Source of the DNA: Winogradskyella sediminis
Lineage (GTDB): Bacteria > Bacteroidota > Bacteroidia > Flavobacteriales > Flavobacteriaceae
Length of the DNA: 64,000 nucleotides
Assembly (NCBI RefSeq): GCF_003387355.1
Contig: NZ_QUNH01000001.1
Coordinates: forward strand, 816,023 to 880,022
Direction: 5' to 3'
This document shows, piece by piece, positions 37,101-45,780 of the stretch. Below the pieces are notes generated by a model that was given only the letters and a program-made list of their open reading frames with translations, had not been told where the DNA came from and did no database searches. Made by a program: the position numbers and the translations under genes. Within the stretch, counting starts at the first letter, position 1. Every line of letters starts with the position of its first letter.

Positions 37101-37513
37101 AGACGCTTACCATATCGGCTAAGGTCTTGTCTTCGAATAACCTTACTAATTTAGCCGTATTGCAGCATGTTAATGAAATCGATAGAGATTTAACCAATAA
37201 TGAAGATGAGGCTACGGTTGAAATTTCTAATTGCTTAATTATACCTGAAGGTATTTCACCTAATAATGATGGCAAAAATGATAAACTCGTGATTCCGTGT
37301 ATAGAAGATTACTCCGAGAATACATTTAAAATATATAATCGATACGGCACGCAAATTTACGAAGCAAAAAATTATGTAAACACCTGGGATGGCAAAGCCA
37401 ATATGGGACTTTTAAAAAGCTCCAAGATGTTGCCAGTAGGCACCTATTTCTATGTGTTAGAGATTAATGGTATACAACAACCTTTTGTAGGGTATGTGTA
37501 TCTAAATTATTAA
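34103..37513 (+). CDS. Large cell-surface protein with DUF11-type repeats and gliding-motility-type C-terminal (T9SS type B) domain
   Basis: 1136-residue exported protein. Signal peptide 1-21 (LLFNICLSYSQ). It contains several CARDB/DUF11-like beta-sandwich units, e.g. at about 20-155, 155-315, 500-640, 650-790, 790-920 and 925-1045, each with the pattern of predicted Ig-like adhesin stalks and with paired cysteines (CxGTxGxxxC). The C-terminal 90 residues (IIPEGISPNNDGKNDKLVI ... YNRYGTQIYE ... PVGTYFYVLEIN) are the gliding motility-associated CHU_C domain used for T9SS type B export. Start is GTG 34103. Likely adhesin or matrix protein; ligand unknown. It overlaps the convergent gene by 4 bases. 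Confidence 0.87.
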   Translation: MLKPLNILLVLLFNICLSYSQTADLSIAIEAQNLNGTAVSQVNIYEDFQYVITVLNSGNSVDNASISINFDTDLTINSYASQNNMNGASDINNINIVNNVLTASIATMPNNSSVELLVLLTAPTNLGGIAANGTISPPDSVEDINTSNNQSIISIDVLDIDIDFEVTHTQLIPQEGTAINAWGDSVTYQFTITNNSAIDFPLTEIQGNLILVSPNENGQPFVEFMSLECIGTSNGTVCPDLSDVLGTSATVSGSSSSLPTTLFFNDVELEITSGGSITFEMVYRYSNFSCSVDPMPIQVNSFIKISINHQMLSSVNSNFVTTHLLEANLCPETDICIETVQVDPVPNATIDYNQEITLITTVCNMGSVETPMRFFLQNLSYPIVTWNIVSVNCMGTSGPVSCGDFTLTTEGQVWTSNSFMLQPNTTITIETVIEYVQPECNTNASPIPVVIRSGTNILDSQLVDSNPMNNYFSNELQLPPVLNACVASDLQVTKVQTSPELPNGSSTSNTIEWGSVSYEITVYNDGDADAIIEVRDFMPSVNSEDVSIYGRLISVECSGTTGTASCFNMEHVNVGELLDGVVEDGVADTFWQIIPEDNWELPANSSVSFNVTVDWLPECSTSAIKATNRVSAYYVNDIIDSIITNNEADVDTYFAPCVDLVTQTYPEFTQVNTNQIFNWVIDISNSATSSNATDVLFEDTLNDAFTIVGDPTCSVASGIASCISNFEITGNFVSGIIPNMEAGSTVKIVIPVSAPSFGGAFNNIAEAIPSAENNEELTPETNISINSVQVIAPVLQKSFVPETIFEGGESELIFTIYNIASNPAQTQISFTDNLPNGVLLSSVPNWIESNGSTATLIGAIGDTFVGVENLVFAEGVESCTFSVMVTSEFAGSYLNNFQNFSDNNNIDTSQTSATLNVIVDASDVDIEIIKTVTPTDVVFGEEVYFTITATNLGTTTATLIEVIDMLPQGYEFVSATVSFGVFDEASFMWHIPYLESNFSETLTISAKVLSSNNLTNLAVLQHVNEIDRDLTNNEDEATVEISNCLIIPEGISPNNDGKNDKLVIPCIEDYSENTFKIYNRYGTQIYEAKNYVNTWDGKANMGLLKSSKMLPVGTYFYVLEINGIQQPFVGYVYLNY

Positions 37514-38268
37514 TTAAATCGGCCTTCAACAAGTTCTATAAAACGTTCTTCGTACTCTTCTTTTCCCTCCCAATTATTATAGTCTGGTTTTACCATTTCT
37601 AAAATTAGTTTTCTAGCCTCACCTAGTGTAGGTGTTGTGTTAATTTGAGAAATAACACGATCATAATCTTCACTTTTACCTTCAAATAGATGCTTTGTAA
37701 AGGCTAGTTTGTCGTTGAGACCTATACTTAAGCGTTTACCTTTTAGCTTATCGTTAAGGGATTTTTTTTCAGTTTCAGATTCCCGTTTTTTAGCTTCATC
37801 AATAGGTTCAAATTCAGGTATGGTATCAAAACCAGAGGTAATCGATTCAAAATCTGAAGAAGAAGGAGATGAAGGATTTTTTTCAGTAGGTATGGCTTTT
37901 TCTAAAATAGGATCTTTTGGTGTCTCTTCCTCTGGCATGTGTGCCACTAAGTCTTTAATTTTAGACATTACAGGTTCCATGATGTCATCGTCCTTAACCT
38001 CGTCTACATTAATATACGTTCTATCTTCAACTTCAACGTTATCACTTACTTTATTGTTAAAGGCTGTATCTAGCATATCAAAAAAGGAGGAGTCATGGCC
38101 TATCGTTGGCATTCGGTCTTCAAAATTTTCTTGAGCAAATTTTAAAACGGTTAGTTTTTCATACAACACGGCAACTTCCTCATGCATTTTATAAATATCT
38201 TCTCTACCTTTTAATTTTAGAATTCTATGGGCAATACTAACTAATTCGGACTCTAATTTCTTTTTCAT
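37510..38268 (-). CDS. Conserved acidic protein of unknown function
   Basis: 252-residue cytoplasmic protein without signal peptide or membrane span. Residues 1-50 form a helical, probably coiled segment (LESELVSIAHRILKLKGREDIYKMHEEVAVLYEKL). The middle (about 60-165) is acidic and Pro/Ser-rich, probably disordered. The last 75 residues (LNDKLAFTKHLFEGKSEDYDRVISQ ... ARKLILEMVKPDYNNW, given in parts) look like a folded helical domain and carry the strongest conservation-like composition. I recall similar hypothetical proteins in flavobacteria but no function. It is divergent from tdk and overlaps the surface-protein gene end to end by 4 bases. Confidence 0.75.
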   Translation of the reverse strand: MKKKLESELVSIAHRILKLKGREDIYKMHEEVAVLYEKLTVLKFAQENFEDRMPTIGHDSSFFDMLDTAFNNKVSDNVEVEDRTYINVDEVKDDDIMEPVMSKIKDLVAHMPEEETPKDPILEKAIPTEKNPSSPSSSDFESITSGFDTIPEFEPIDEAKKRESETEKKSLNDKLKGKRLSIGLNDKLAFTKHLFEGKSEDYDRVISQINTTPTLGEARKLILEMVKPDYNNWEGKEEYEERFIELVEGRFN

Positions 38269-38395
38269 AGTTCTAATTATTTTTTATTGAAGAATTATTG
38301 TGTTCACCAAGCATTGGAAATCAACTTATAATTCTAATATCGAAGGAATATAATTTCTTTATTCTCTTTTCGTAAGTTTTGCTTTTGATTTTTAA

Positions 38396-38403
38396 TAAAT
38401 TTG
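38396..38403 (+). promoter_or_regulatory. TAnnTTTG -7 box for tdk, with 5'-UTR hairpin
   Basis: TAAATTTG is an exact -7 match 53 bases before the tdk ATG. The predicted leader holds a short perfect hairpin CGGAGT-TAG-ACTCCG at 38421-38435, without a T-run. The nearest TTG upstream has a 14-base spacer, shorter than usual. Confidence 0.45.
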
Positions 38404-38456
38404 CGTGACCTTTATAAAAACGGAGTTAGACTCCGATTTAGTGCTAAAATTACAAA

Positions 38457-39104
38457 ATGTTTCTCGAAAATACAGTAAATCATAAAGAACAATTTGGGTG
38501 GATTGAAGTCATCTGTGGATCCATGTTCTCAGGTAAGACCGAAGAGTTAATCCGACGACTAAAACGAGCGCAATTTGCAAAACAAAAGGTGGAGATTTTT
38601 AAGCCGGCTGTCGACGTACGTTACGATGAAGATATGGTTGTCTCTCACGATGCTAATGAAATTCGTTCTACACCAGTACCAGCTGCAGCAAATATTCCAA
38701 TTCTAGCAGATGGCTGTGATGTGGTAGGTATTGATGAAGCTCAATTTTTTGATGACGAAATTGTACGCATCTGTAACGATTTAGCCAATAAAGGTATTAG
38801 AGTCATTGTGGCTGGTTTAGATATGGATTTTAAAGGTAATCCGTTTGGGCCAATGCCTAATTTAATGGCAACAGCAGAATACGTTACTAAAGTCCATGCC
38901 GTTTGTACTAAAACCGGAAATTTGGCACAATACAGCTATAGAAAAGCGCTAAGTGACGATTTGGTTTTACTCGGAGAAGTTGATGAATACGAACCGTTAA
39001 GCCGAGCAGCATATTATAAATGCATGCAACGCGAAAAAATAAGACAAATGAAGGTAAAGGATGCCGAGGAAATTGATTCTAAAGACGAAAATCCTAATGT
39101 CTAA
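38457..39104 (+). CDS. tdk: Thymidine kinase (type II)
   Basis: 215-residue thymidine salvage kinase. P-loop [15 protein letters not shown], the DEAQFF Walker B/catalytic Glu segment, and the lasso region [16 protein letters not shown] with [11 protein letters not shown] are present. In classical type II enzymes a structural zinc is held by two CxxC-like pairs; here only single cysteines remain at each place (CTKTG and YYKC), so zinc binding is probably lost or changed. The stop overlaps the alr start by 8 bases (ATGTCTAA), showing an operon. Confidence 0.94.
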   Translation: MFLENTVNHKEQFGWIEVICGSMFSGKTEELIRRLKRAQFAKQKVEIFKPAVDVRYDEDMVVSHDANEIRSTPVPAAANIPILADGCDVVGIDEAQFFDDEIVRICNDLANKGIRVIVAGLDMDFKGNPFGPMPNLMATAEYVTKVHAVCTKTGNLAQYSYRKALSDDLVLLGEVDEYEPLSRAAYYKCMQREKIRQMKVKDAEEIDSKDENPNV

Positions 39105-40206
39105 TGCTTTAGAAACCATACTCGAAATTGATTTAGGTGCACTTACACATAATTTCAATTATTTAAAGTCGAAGGTTCAACCACAAACAAAATTTTTAGC
39201 TGTTGTAAAAGCCTTTGCCTATGGTAGCGATTCTGCAGAAATAGCAAAGCACCTCGAAAAATTGGATGTTGATTATTTTGCAGTTGCTTATGTAAAAGAA
39301 GGTGTGGCTTTAAGAGATGCTGGTGTAACCACACCGATTTTAGTACTGCATCCACAGTCTGTTAATTTTAAAACACTTATTGATCGCTGTTTGGAGCCAA
39401 ATCTTTATAGCGCTCATGTGCTCGATGAATTTATAAAAATTGCAGAAGGCTTATCGCAAAAGGGATATCCAATTCATATCAAATTTAATACTGGGTTAAA
39501 TCGTCTTGGTTTTAAAGAAAGCGATATTGAGTCCATTACGTCTAAAGTTAAAAATACAACAGCAGTGGAAGTGAAATCTATATTTTCACATTTGGTAGCC
39601 AGCGAAGACAGTAATGAAAAAGATTTTTCTAAACTTCAAATAGAAAGATTTAATGCTATTGCTAAAACCTTTGAAGAAAAAATAGGGTATCAACCCTGGA
39701 TGCACTTATGTAATACCTCTGGTATTTTAAATTATCCTGAAGCACATTTTAGTATGGTCCGTTCTGGTATTGGACTCTACGGTTTTGGTAATTCTACCAA
39801 AGAAGATAAAAACTTAAAGCCAGTGGCTAGCTTAAAATCTGTGATTTCTCAAATTCACGAGATTGAAAAAGGGGAAACAGTAGGTTACAATAGGGCTTAT
39901 GTATCAGAAGGCTCTGAGAGGTCTGCTACTATTCCGATAGGTCATGCAGATGGAATAAACCGCATTTATGGCCATGGAAAAGGCTACGTTATTATTAATG
40001 GCGAAAGAGCTCCTATTATTGGCAATGTTTGTATGGATATGATAATGGTAAATGTTTCAAATATAGCTTGTAAGGAGGGAGATGAGGTTGTTGTTTTCGA
40101 TGCGACTTATCCTGCAAGTGACTTAGCAGAATCAGCGCAAACCATTTCTTATGAAATTTTAACAGCCATTTCCCAACGTGTAAAGCGTATTGTAAAGCCC
40201 GAATAG
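39097..40206 (+). CDS. alr: Alanine racemase
   Basis: 369-residue PLP enzyme that makes D-alanine for peptidoglycan. The PLP lysine lies in [14 protein letters not shown] near residue 33, and the second catalytic residue is the Tyr in [16 protein letters not shown] and [11 protein letters not shown] are family signatures. A longer frame starts at 39061 inside tdk, but its extra residues are not alr-like; the ATG at 39097 gives the standard [15 protein letters not shown] beginning and an 8-base overlap with tdk. Confidence 0.95.
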   Translation: MSNALETILEIDLGALTHNFNYLKSKVQPQTKFLAVVKAFAYGSDSAEIAKHLEKLDVDYFAVAYVKEGVALRDAGVTTPILVLHPQSVNFKTLIDRCLEPNLYSAHVLDEFIKIAEGLSQKGYPIHIKFNTGLNRLGFKESDIESITSKVKNTTAVEVKSIFSHLVASEDSNEKDFSKLQIERFNAIAKTFEEKIGYQPWMHLCNTSGILNYPEAHFSMVRSGIGLYGFGNSTKEDKNLKPVASLKSVISQIHEIEKGETVGYNRAYVSEGSERSATIPIGHADGINRIYGHGKGYVIINGERAPIIGNVCMDMIMVNVSNIACKEGDEVVVFDATYPASDLAESAQTISYEILTAISQRVKRIVKPE

Positions 40207-40288
40207 GAAATCGTTTTTTTAAAATGTGACTTTTTTAATTACCTTGTGTCTTATTAACTTAATAACTAACTATTAAAAACACGAGATT

Positions 40289-40690
40289 ATGTTAAAAGAA
40301 TTTAAAGAATTTGCAATGAAGGGCAACCTTATAGACATTGCAGTTGGTTTTGTAATGGGTGCTGCTTTTAAAGAAGTAGTCACAGCATTTACTGGAGGTA
40401 TTGTTTCTCCATTAATTGGTATGATTTTCGATTCAGACTTTAAAGCATTGAGGTACCAATTAAAAGAGGGAACGCTAAATGAGGCTGGTGAAACAGTAGG
40501 AGCAGTTTTCTTAGAATATGGTACATTCTTAACTAATGTTATAGACTTCATAATTGTTGCATTTGTAATGTTCCTCGTTGTAAAAGGAGTTAATAAAATG
40601 AAGAAGAAAGAAGAACCAGCTCCAGAAGCACCTGCAGGTCCATCTGAAATAGATTTACTAAAAGAAATCAGAGATTCTTTAAAGAAATAA
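40289..40690 (+). CDS. mscL: Large-conductance mechanosensitive channel
   Basis: 133-residue inner-membrane channel that opens on hypo-osmotic shock. N-terminal helix LKEFKEFAMKGN, TM1 LIDIAVGFVMGAAFKEVVTAF (about 15-35) and TM2 (about 75-97, NVIDFIIVAFVMFLVVKGV) are in place, with a charged C-terminal helix rich in Lys/Glu and Pro/Ala. Length is normal. It has no cotranscribed neighbour; a strong terminator follows. Confidence 0.96.
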   Translation: MLKEFKEFAMKGNLIDIAVGFVMGAAFKEVVTAFTGGIVSPLIGMIFDSDFKALRYQLKEGTLNEAGETVGAVFLEYGTFLTNVIDFIIVAFVMFLVVKGVNKMKKKEEPAPEAPAGPSEIDLLKEIRDSLKK

Positions 40691-40731
40691 TTTATAGATA
40701 GCGTCACCGCTACACTACTTAAATTTTAACT

Positions 40732-40764
40732 AAACCCAGGCCGTAACGGTCTGGGTTTCTTTTT
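40732..40764 (+). terminator. Rho-independent terminator after mscL
   Basis: AAACCCAG ... CTGGGTTT stem with an inner GCCGT/ACGGT extension, followed by CTTTTT; 41 bases after the mscL stop. Confidence 0.85.
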
Positions 40765-40847
40765 GTATTGTAAAATTAATAATTAAAGGATCTTATTTTT
40801 ATTACATTTTTAAGACCTATTAACAGCATTTACTTAAAGAAATATTA

Positions 40848-40855
40848 TAATTTTG
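40848..40855 (+). promoter_or_regulatory. TAnnTTTG -7 box for asd
   Basis: TAATTTTG, an exact -7 match, 21 bases before the asd ATG; no -33 TTG at normal spacing. Confidence 0.45.
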
Positions 40856-40876
40856 AAAGTTCTAAATAAATGATTT

Positions 40877-41866
40877 ATGAAAGTAGCAATTGTAGGTGCA
40901 ACAGGCATGGTAGGTAATGTAATGCTCCAAGTATTAGAGGAACGTAATTTCCCTTTAGATGAACTATTATTAGTGGCTTCAGAGCGTTCTGTAGGTAATA
41001 AATTAAAGTTTAAAGGAAAAGAGATTGAAGTCATAAGTATCCCTTCTGCTATTGAAAAACGTCCAGATATTGCATTGTTTTCTGCAGGTGGTAATACGTC
41101 CTTAGAATGGGCACCAAAATTTGCTGAGGTTGGTACAACAGTTATTGATAATTCTTCTGCTTGGCGAATGGACTTATCTAAAAAACTTGTGGTTCCAGAA
41201 ATTAATGCGCATACATTAACTCATACAGATAAAATTATTGCTAACCCTAACTGTTCTACGATTCAAATGGTAATGGCATTAGCGCCACTTCATAAAAAAT
41301 ATAAAATTAAACGAATCGTTGTGTCAACGTATCAATCCGTGTCTGGTACAGGTGTAAAAGCAGTTGAGCAAATGGAAAATGAAATTGCTGGTAAAAAAGG
41401 AGAAATGGCCTATCCATACCCAATTCATAAAAATGCGATTCCACATTGCGATGTCTTTGAAGATAATGGCTATACCAAAGAAGAAATGAAGTTGGTAAAC
41501 GAAACGCAAAAAATTCTTAATGATAAAACTATTGCAGTAACAGCTACAGCAGTGAGAATACCAACAGCAGGAGGTCATAGTGAAGCTATTAATGTAGAAT
41601 TTGGAGAAGATTTTGATTTAAGTGAAGTAAGACAATTACTTAGTGAAACTGATGGAGTAACGCTTCAAGATAATCTAGATGTCAATTTATACCCAATGCC
41701 AATGTATGCACACGGTAAAGATGATGTTTTTGTAGGTCGTATTAGGCGCGATGGTTCACAACCCAACACATTAAATCTTTGGGTAGTAAGTGATAACCTT
41801 AGAAAAGGTGCCGCAACAAATACGGTTCAAATCGGAGAATATCTTATAAAAAACGGTTTGGTTTAG
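40877..41866 (+). CDS. asd: Aspartate-semialdehyde dehydrogenase
   Basis: 329-residue NADPH enzyme converting aspartyl phosphate to aspartate semialdehyde for lysine, threonine, methionine and diaminopimelate. NADP motif GATGMVGNVMLQ at the N-terminus, catalytic Cys in NPNCSTIQMV, His in RIPTAGGHSEA. Length is the family norm. It is flanked by terminators and expressed alone. Confidence 0.97.
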   Translation: MKVAIVGATGMVGNVMLQVLEERNFPLDELLLVASERSVGNKLKFKGKEIEVISIPSAIEKRPDIALFSAGGNTSLEWAPKFAEVGTTVIDNSSAWRMDLSKKLVVPEINAHTLTHTDKIIANPNCSTIQMVMALAPLHKKYKIKRIVVSTYQSVSGTGVKAVEQMENEIAGKKGEMAYPYPIHKNAIPHCDVFEDNGYTKEEMKLVNETQKILNDKTIAVTATAVRIPTAGGHSEAINVEFGEDFDLSEVRQLLSETDGVTLQDNLDVNLYPMPMYAHGKDDVFVGRIRRDGSQPNTLNLWVVSDNLRKGAATNTVQIGEYLIKNGLV

Positions 41867-41911
41867 TACTAAAAACGTATTCTCATAGATTTTAAGATTA
41901 GAGATATAATC

Positions 41912-41953
41912 AAGCATTTCAACAAATTAATAATAAAATTGGTTGAAATGCTT
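41912..41953 (+). terminator. Probable terminator hairpin after asd
   Basis: Perfect 12-bp stem AAGCATTTCAAC / GTTGAAATGCTT with an 18-base AT loop, 46 bases after the asd stop; the following T-run is broken (TCTGTATTTT), so termination strength is uncertain. Confidence 0.6.
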
Positions 41954-42062
41954 TCTGTATTTTAGTACCATACTTAGGGTAAGTTTTTAGTTGTTTAATC
42001 AAATCAAAATAACTAAAAGCTTATATTTGAAGTAATATTGTTTTATTTCAATCCATCTAATT

Positions 42063-44228
42063 ATGAGAAAATTACTTCTTTCTGCTTTAGTGTTAACATT
42101 TTTTGTGTCTTGTAAAAATGAAACTGAAACCGTGAAAAAGACTACTATAAATTACCCAGAAACCCATACAATTGATACCGTTGACACTTACTTTGGTGAG
42201 GACGTAAAGGATCCTTATCGTTGGTTAGAAGACGATAGAAGTGACGAAACGGAAGCATGGGTAAAAGCTCAAAACGAAGTTACGTTTGGATATTTAGACC
42301 AAATTCCATATCGAGAAGAATTAAAAGAACGCCTAAGAAAACTTTGGAATTATGAGAAAATTGGAGCTCCATTTGTAGAAGGTGATTACACTTACTTCTA
42401 TAAGAATGATGGTTTACAAAACCAATATGTTATTTATAGATACAAAACAGGTGAGGACCCTAAAACAGCTGAGGTATTTTTAAACCCTAATACCTTTAAT
42501 GAAGATGGGACCATTTCATTAGGTGGTACAAGCTTTTCTAAAAATGGTAAAACCTTAGCTTATACAATTTCTGAAGGAGGAAGCGACTGGAGAAAAATTC
42601 TTATAATGGATGTCGAAACTAATGAAATTATTGAAGATACATTGGTTGATGTAAAGTTTAGTGGCATGTCTTGGTATAAAAACGAAGGGTTCTATTACTC
42701 AAGTTACGACAAGCCAGAAGGGAGCGAATTATCAGCAAAAACAGATCAGCATAAAGTATATTATCATAAATTAGGAACAAAGCAATCCGAAGATGCTTTA
42801 ATATTTGGAGGGACACCTGAAGAAAAACACAGATACATTGGTGCCGGAGTTACTGAAGATGACAAATATCTTATTATTTCAGCGAGTGTTTCTACCTCAG
42901 GAAATAAATTATTTATTAAGGATTTATCCAATCCTAATAGTAAACTTGTTACTATTTTAGATCATACCGATAGTGATTCTAACATTATTGAAAATGTTGG
43001 TTCTAAGCTTTATATAATGACGAATTTGGACGCTCCAAATCAAAAAATTGTAACCGTAGATGCTTCGAACCCTACTCCAGAAAATTGGGTAGATTTTATA
43101 CCTGAAACTGAAAATGTTTTAAGCCCATCAACTGGTGGAGGTTATTTTTTTGCTAATTACATGGTAGATGCTGTTTCTAAAGTTTTACAATATGATTATA
43201 ATGGAAAGTTAATACGAGAAGTTGAATTACCAGGTATTGGTACGGCGTCTGGTTTTGGTGCAAAGAAAGACGAAAAAGAATTATATTATTCCTTTACCAA
43301 TTACGTAACACCAGGTAGTATTTATAAATATCATATAGAAAACGGTACATCAGAGTTATATAAAAAGCCTGCTATTGATTTTAATCCAGACGATTACGAA
43401 AGCAAACAGGTGTTTTATAATTCTAAGGATGGTACAAAAATACCAATGATTATTACACACAAAAAGGATTTAAAGCTCAATGGTGAAAACCCAACAATTC
43501 TGTATGGTTATGGCGGGTTTAATGTTAGCCTAACACCTAACTTTAGTATTGCTAATGCAGTTTGGATGGAACAAGGCGGCATCTTTGCTGTGCCAAACCT
43601 AAGAGGTGGAGGTGAATACGGAAAAGCATGGCACGATGCAGGTACTCAGCTTAAAAAACAAAATGTTTTTGATGATTTTATCGCGGCAGCAGAATATTTA
43701 ATTATAGAGAAATATACCTCGTCAGATTATTTGGCTATTAGAGGTGGTTCTAACGGTGGTTTATTAGTTGGTGCCACAATGACACAGCGCCCAGAACTAA
43801 TGAAAGTAGCTTTGCCTGCTGTGGGTGTTTTAGATATGCTTCGTTATCATACATTTACAGCAGGTGCTGGTTGGGCATACGATTATGGAACTGCTGAAGA
43901 TAGCAAAGAAATGTTCCAATACCTTAAAGGTTACTCTCCTGTACATAACGTAAAAGAAGGTGTGGCATACCCAGCAACCCTAGTAACCACAGGTGATCAT
44001 GATGATAGAGTGGTGCCTGCACATAGTTTTAAGTTTGCTGCAGAATTACAAAGTAAACAAACAGGTAATAACCCAACGCTTATTAGAATTGAAACGGATG
44101 CTGGCCATGGAGCTGGTACTCCTGTGAGTAAAACTATTGAGCAGTACGCAGATATTTTTGGATTTACACTTTATAATATGGGATTTAAAGTGCTACCGAG
44201 TAAAATTGAAGAAAAAGTAAGGGGCTAA
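42063..44228 (+). CDS. Prolyl oligopeptidase family serine peptidase, lipoprotein
   Basis: 721-residue S9A peptidase cutting after proline in short peptides. The signal peptide ends in the lipobox VSC at Cys18, so it should be anchored in a membrane facing the periplasm or outside. The beta-propeller occupies about 75-440. The catalytic triad is Ser563 (GGSNGGLL), Asp647 (GDHDDRVVP) and His682 (DAGHGAG). [12 protein letters not shown] and NLRGGGEYG are characteristic. Length is normal for the family. It is the only gene in its unit as far as I can see. Confidence 0.94.
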   Translation: MRKLLLSALVLTFFVSCKNETETVKKTTINYPETHTIDTVDTYFGEDVKDPYRWLEDDRSDETEAWVKAQNEVTFGYLDQIPYREELKERLRKLWNYEKIGAPFVEGDYTYFYKNDGLQNQYVIYRYKTGEDPKTAEVFLNPNTFNEDGTISLGGTSFSKNGKTLAYTISEGGSDWRKILIMDVETNEIIEDTLVDVKFSGMSWYKNEGFYYSSYDKPEGSELSAKTDQHKVYYHKLGTKQSEDALIFGGTPEEKHRYIGAGVTEDDKYLIISASVSTSGNKLFIKDLSNPNSKLVTILDHTDSDSNIIENVGSKLYIMTNLDAPNQKIVTVDASNPTPENWVDFIPETENVLSPSTGGGYFFANYMVDAVSKVLQYDYNGKLIREVELPGIGTASGFGAKKDEKELYYSFTNYVTPGSIYKYHIENGTSELYKKPAIDFNPDDYESKQVFYNSKDGTKIPMIITHKKDLKLNGENPTILYGYGGFNVSLTPNFSIANAVWMEQGGIFAVPNLRGGGEYGKAWHDAGTQLKKQNVFDDFIAAAEYLIIEKYTSSDYLAIRGGSNGGLLVGATMTQRPELMKVALPAVGVLDMLRYHTFTAGAGWAYDYGTAEDSKEMFQYLKGYSPVHNVKEGVAYPATLVTTGDHDDRVVPAHSFKFAAELQSKQTGNNPTLIRIETDAGHGAGTPVSKTIEQYADIFGFTLYNMGFKVLPSKIEEKVRG

Positions 44229-44401
44229 TTATTAGCATAATAGTATTTAAATTAGTTTATTTGGTATAGTGCTTACATTAGTAACTATGAAGTGATAAGG
44301 GTGTAAACCTTTTGTTTTCGGAGTAAATTTTGTCTTTTTTTAAACTTTTGTAGGGCTTTTTGGAATTAAGTTGTCTTATTAATAGAGTGCTGCTATTGTC
44401 T

Positions 44402-45769
44402 ATGAAAAAAAACTACATTATATTTTTTATTCCATTTTTAATTCTGTTCTCATGTGGTAGTGACGACGGTTTAACACCATTACCTATTGAAACTACAGCG
44501 GATAGTATAACTATTCTTCAAAATTCAGAAATTGAAATTTTTATATTTCTAAACGATTTTAATATTCCTTCTTTAGGAGAGTTATCAATAAGTCAACCTA
44601 CTAAAGGAAATGTTACAATTGTAGATCCAAATACTACACCAAATAATCCAAGCGACGATTATATATTATATACTGCAAATCCGAATGAAGTAGGTGTAGA
44701 TAGTTTTGAATATACCATATGTAGCAGTGTTGGTGATAGTGATTGTAAAACAGAAATAGTAACAATTACAATAACGACGAGTTCTAGCGTACTTTACGAA
44801 TTAGAAAACATGCCTTTTTCAACATTATCAGAGTATCAGTTTTTTGAAGGAGATTTAAAAAATTTACAACCGACATCTGGTGTTGTACCATATACCTTAA
44901 ATGCTACATTATTTAGCGATTATGCTAAGAAAAAACGTTTTGTTTGGATGCCAAATAACAGTAAAGCATCGTTTATAAATGAAAATGAACTTTTAGAATT
45001 TCCTACTGGTACAATTTTAATAAAGAATTTTTACTACGATAATGTCCTTCCAGAGAATACCACTCAAATATTAGAAACCCGTTTACTAATTAAAAAACAA
45101 GAAGGTTGGCGGTTTGCAAATTACGCATGGAACGAAGAACAATCGGAAGCCGTTTTAGATATGAATGGCAGTTATGTAGATTTACAATGGGAACAAAACG
45201 GCGTAACGAAATCTGTAGAATATAGAATTCCATCGGAAGCAGAATGCCATACATGTCATAAGGTTTCAGAAATAGCTAATCCTATTGGTCCTAAACCTAG
45301 AAACTTAAATCTAAGTTATGAGTATAGCGATGGAATGGCAAATCAGTTAGAAAAATTAGTGAACCTTGGGTATTTAGAAAACACATTACCAGAACTAATA
45401 TCGCGTATTCCAGATTATAATGACAACAGTTTTACTTATGAAGAAAGGGTAAGAGCTTATTTAGATATTAATTGTGCACATTGCCATTCGGAAAGCACGC
45501 ATTGTTCATATAGACCAATGCGATTAGATTTTATATCTACCGAAGACCTAACTAATATAGGTGTTTGCGTTGAGGCTGATACAGATCTTGGTTTTGGTCT
45601 CGGACATATTGTAGAACCAGGAGATGCTAGGAATTCTGTAATGCATTTTAGAATAAGCGCTATAGCTCCTTCAACCAGAATGCCTTTGTTGGCTCGCACA
45701 ATAGTACACACAGAAGGCGTTCAGCTAATTGAAGAATGGATCAACTCATTAGATATTAATTGTAATTAA
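44402..45769 (+). CDS. SO2930-like diheme c-type cytochrome lipoprotein with Ig-like domain
   Basis: 455-residue exported lipoprotein; lipobox LFSC at about Cys18 after a hydrophobic signal. Residues about 35-125 form an Ig-like beta domain. The rest resembles the SO2930 diheme family: PFSTLSEYQFF, LNATLFSDYAKKKRFVWMP and FPTGTILIKNF, then two heme sites ECHTCH (CxxCH) and NCAHCH (CxxCH). The TTG-started extension from 44360 adds charged residues before the signal peptide, so I start at ATG 44402. The next gene begins 11 bases after the stop, implying one operon with a surface FG-GAP protein. Confidence 0.85.
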   Translation: MKKNYIIFFIPFLILFSCGSDDGLTPLPIETTADSITILQNSEIEIFIFLNDFNIPSLGELSISQPTKGNVTIVDPNTTPNNPSDDYILYTANPNEVGVDSFEYTICSSVGDSDCKTEIVTITITTSSSVLYELENMPFSTLSEYQFFEGDLKNLQPTSGVVPYTLNATLFSDYAKKKRFVWMPNNSKASFINENELLEFPTGTILIKNFYYDNVLPENTTQILETRLLIKKQEGWRFANYAWNEEQSEAVLDMNGSYVDLQWEQNGVTKSVEYRIPSEAECHTCHKVSEIANPIGPKPRNLNLSYEYSDGMANQLEKLVNLGYLENTLPELISRIPDYNDNSFTYEERVRAYLDINCAHCHSESTHCSYRPMRLDFISTEDLTNIGVCVEADTDLGFGLGHIVEPGDARNSVMHFRISAIAPSTRMPLLARTIVHTEGVQLIEEWINSLDINCN

Positions 45770-45780
45770 AAAAAACGGAT

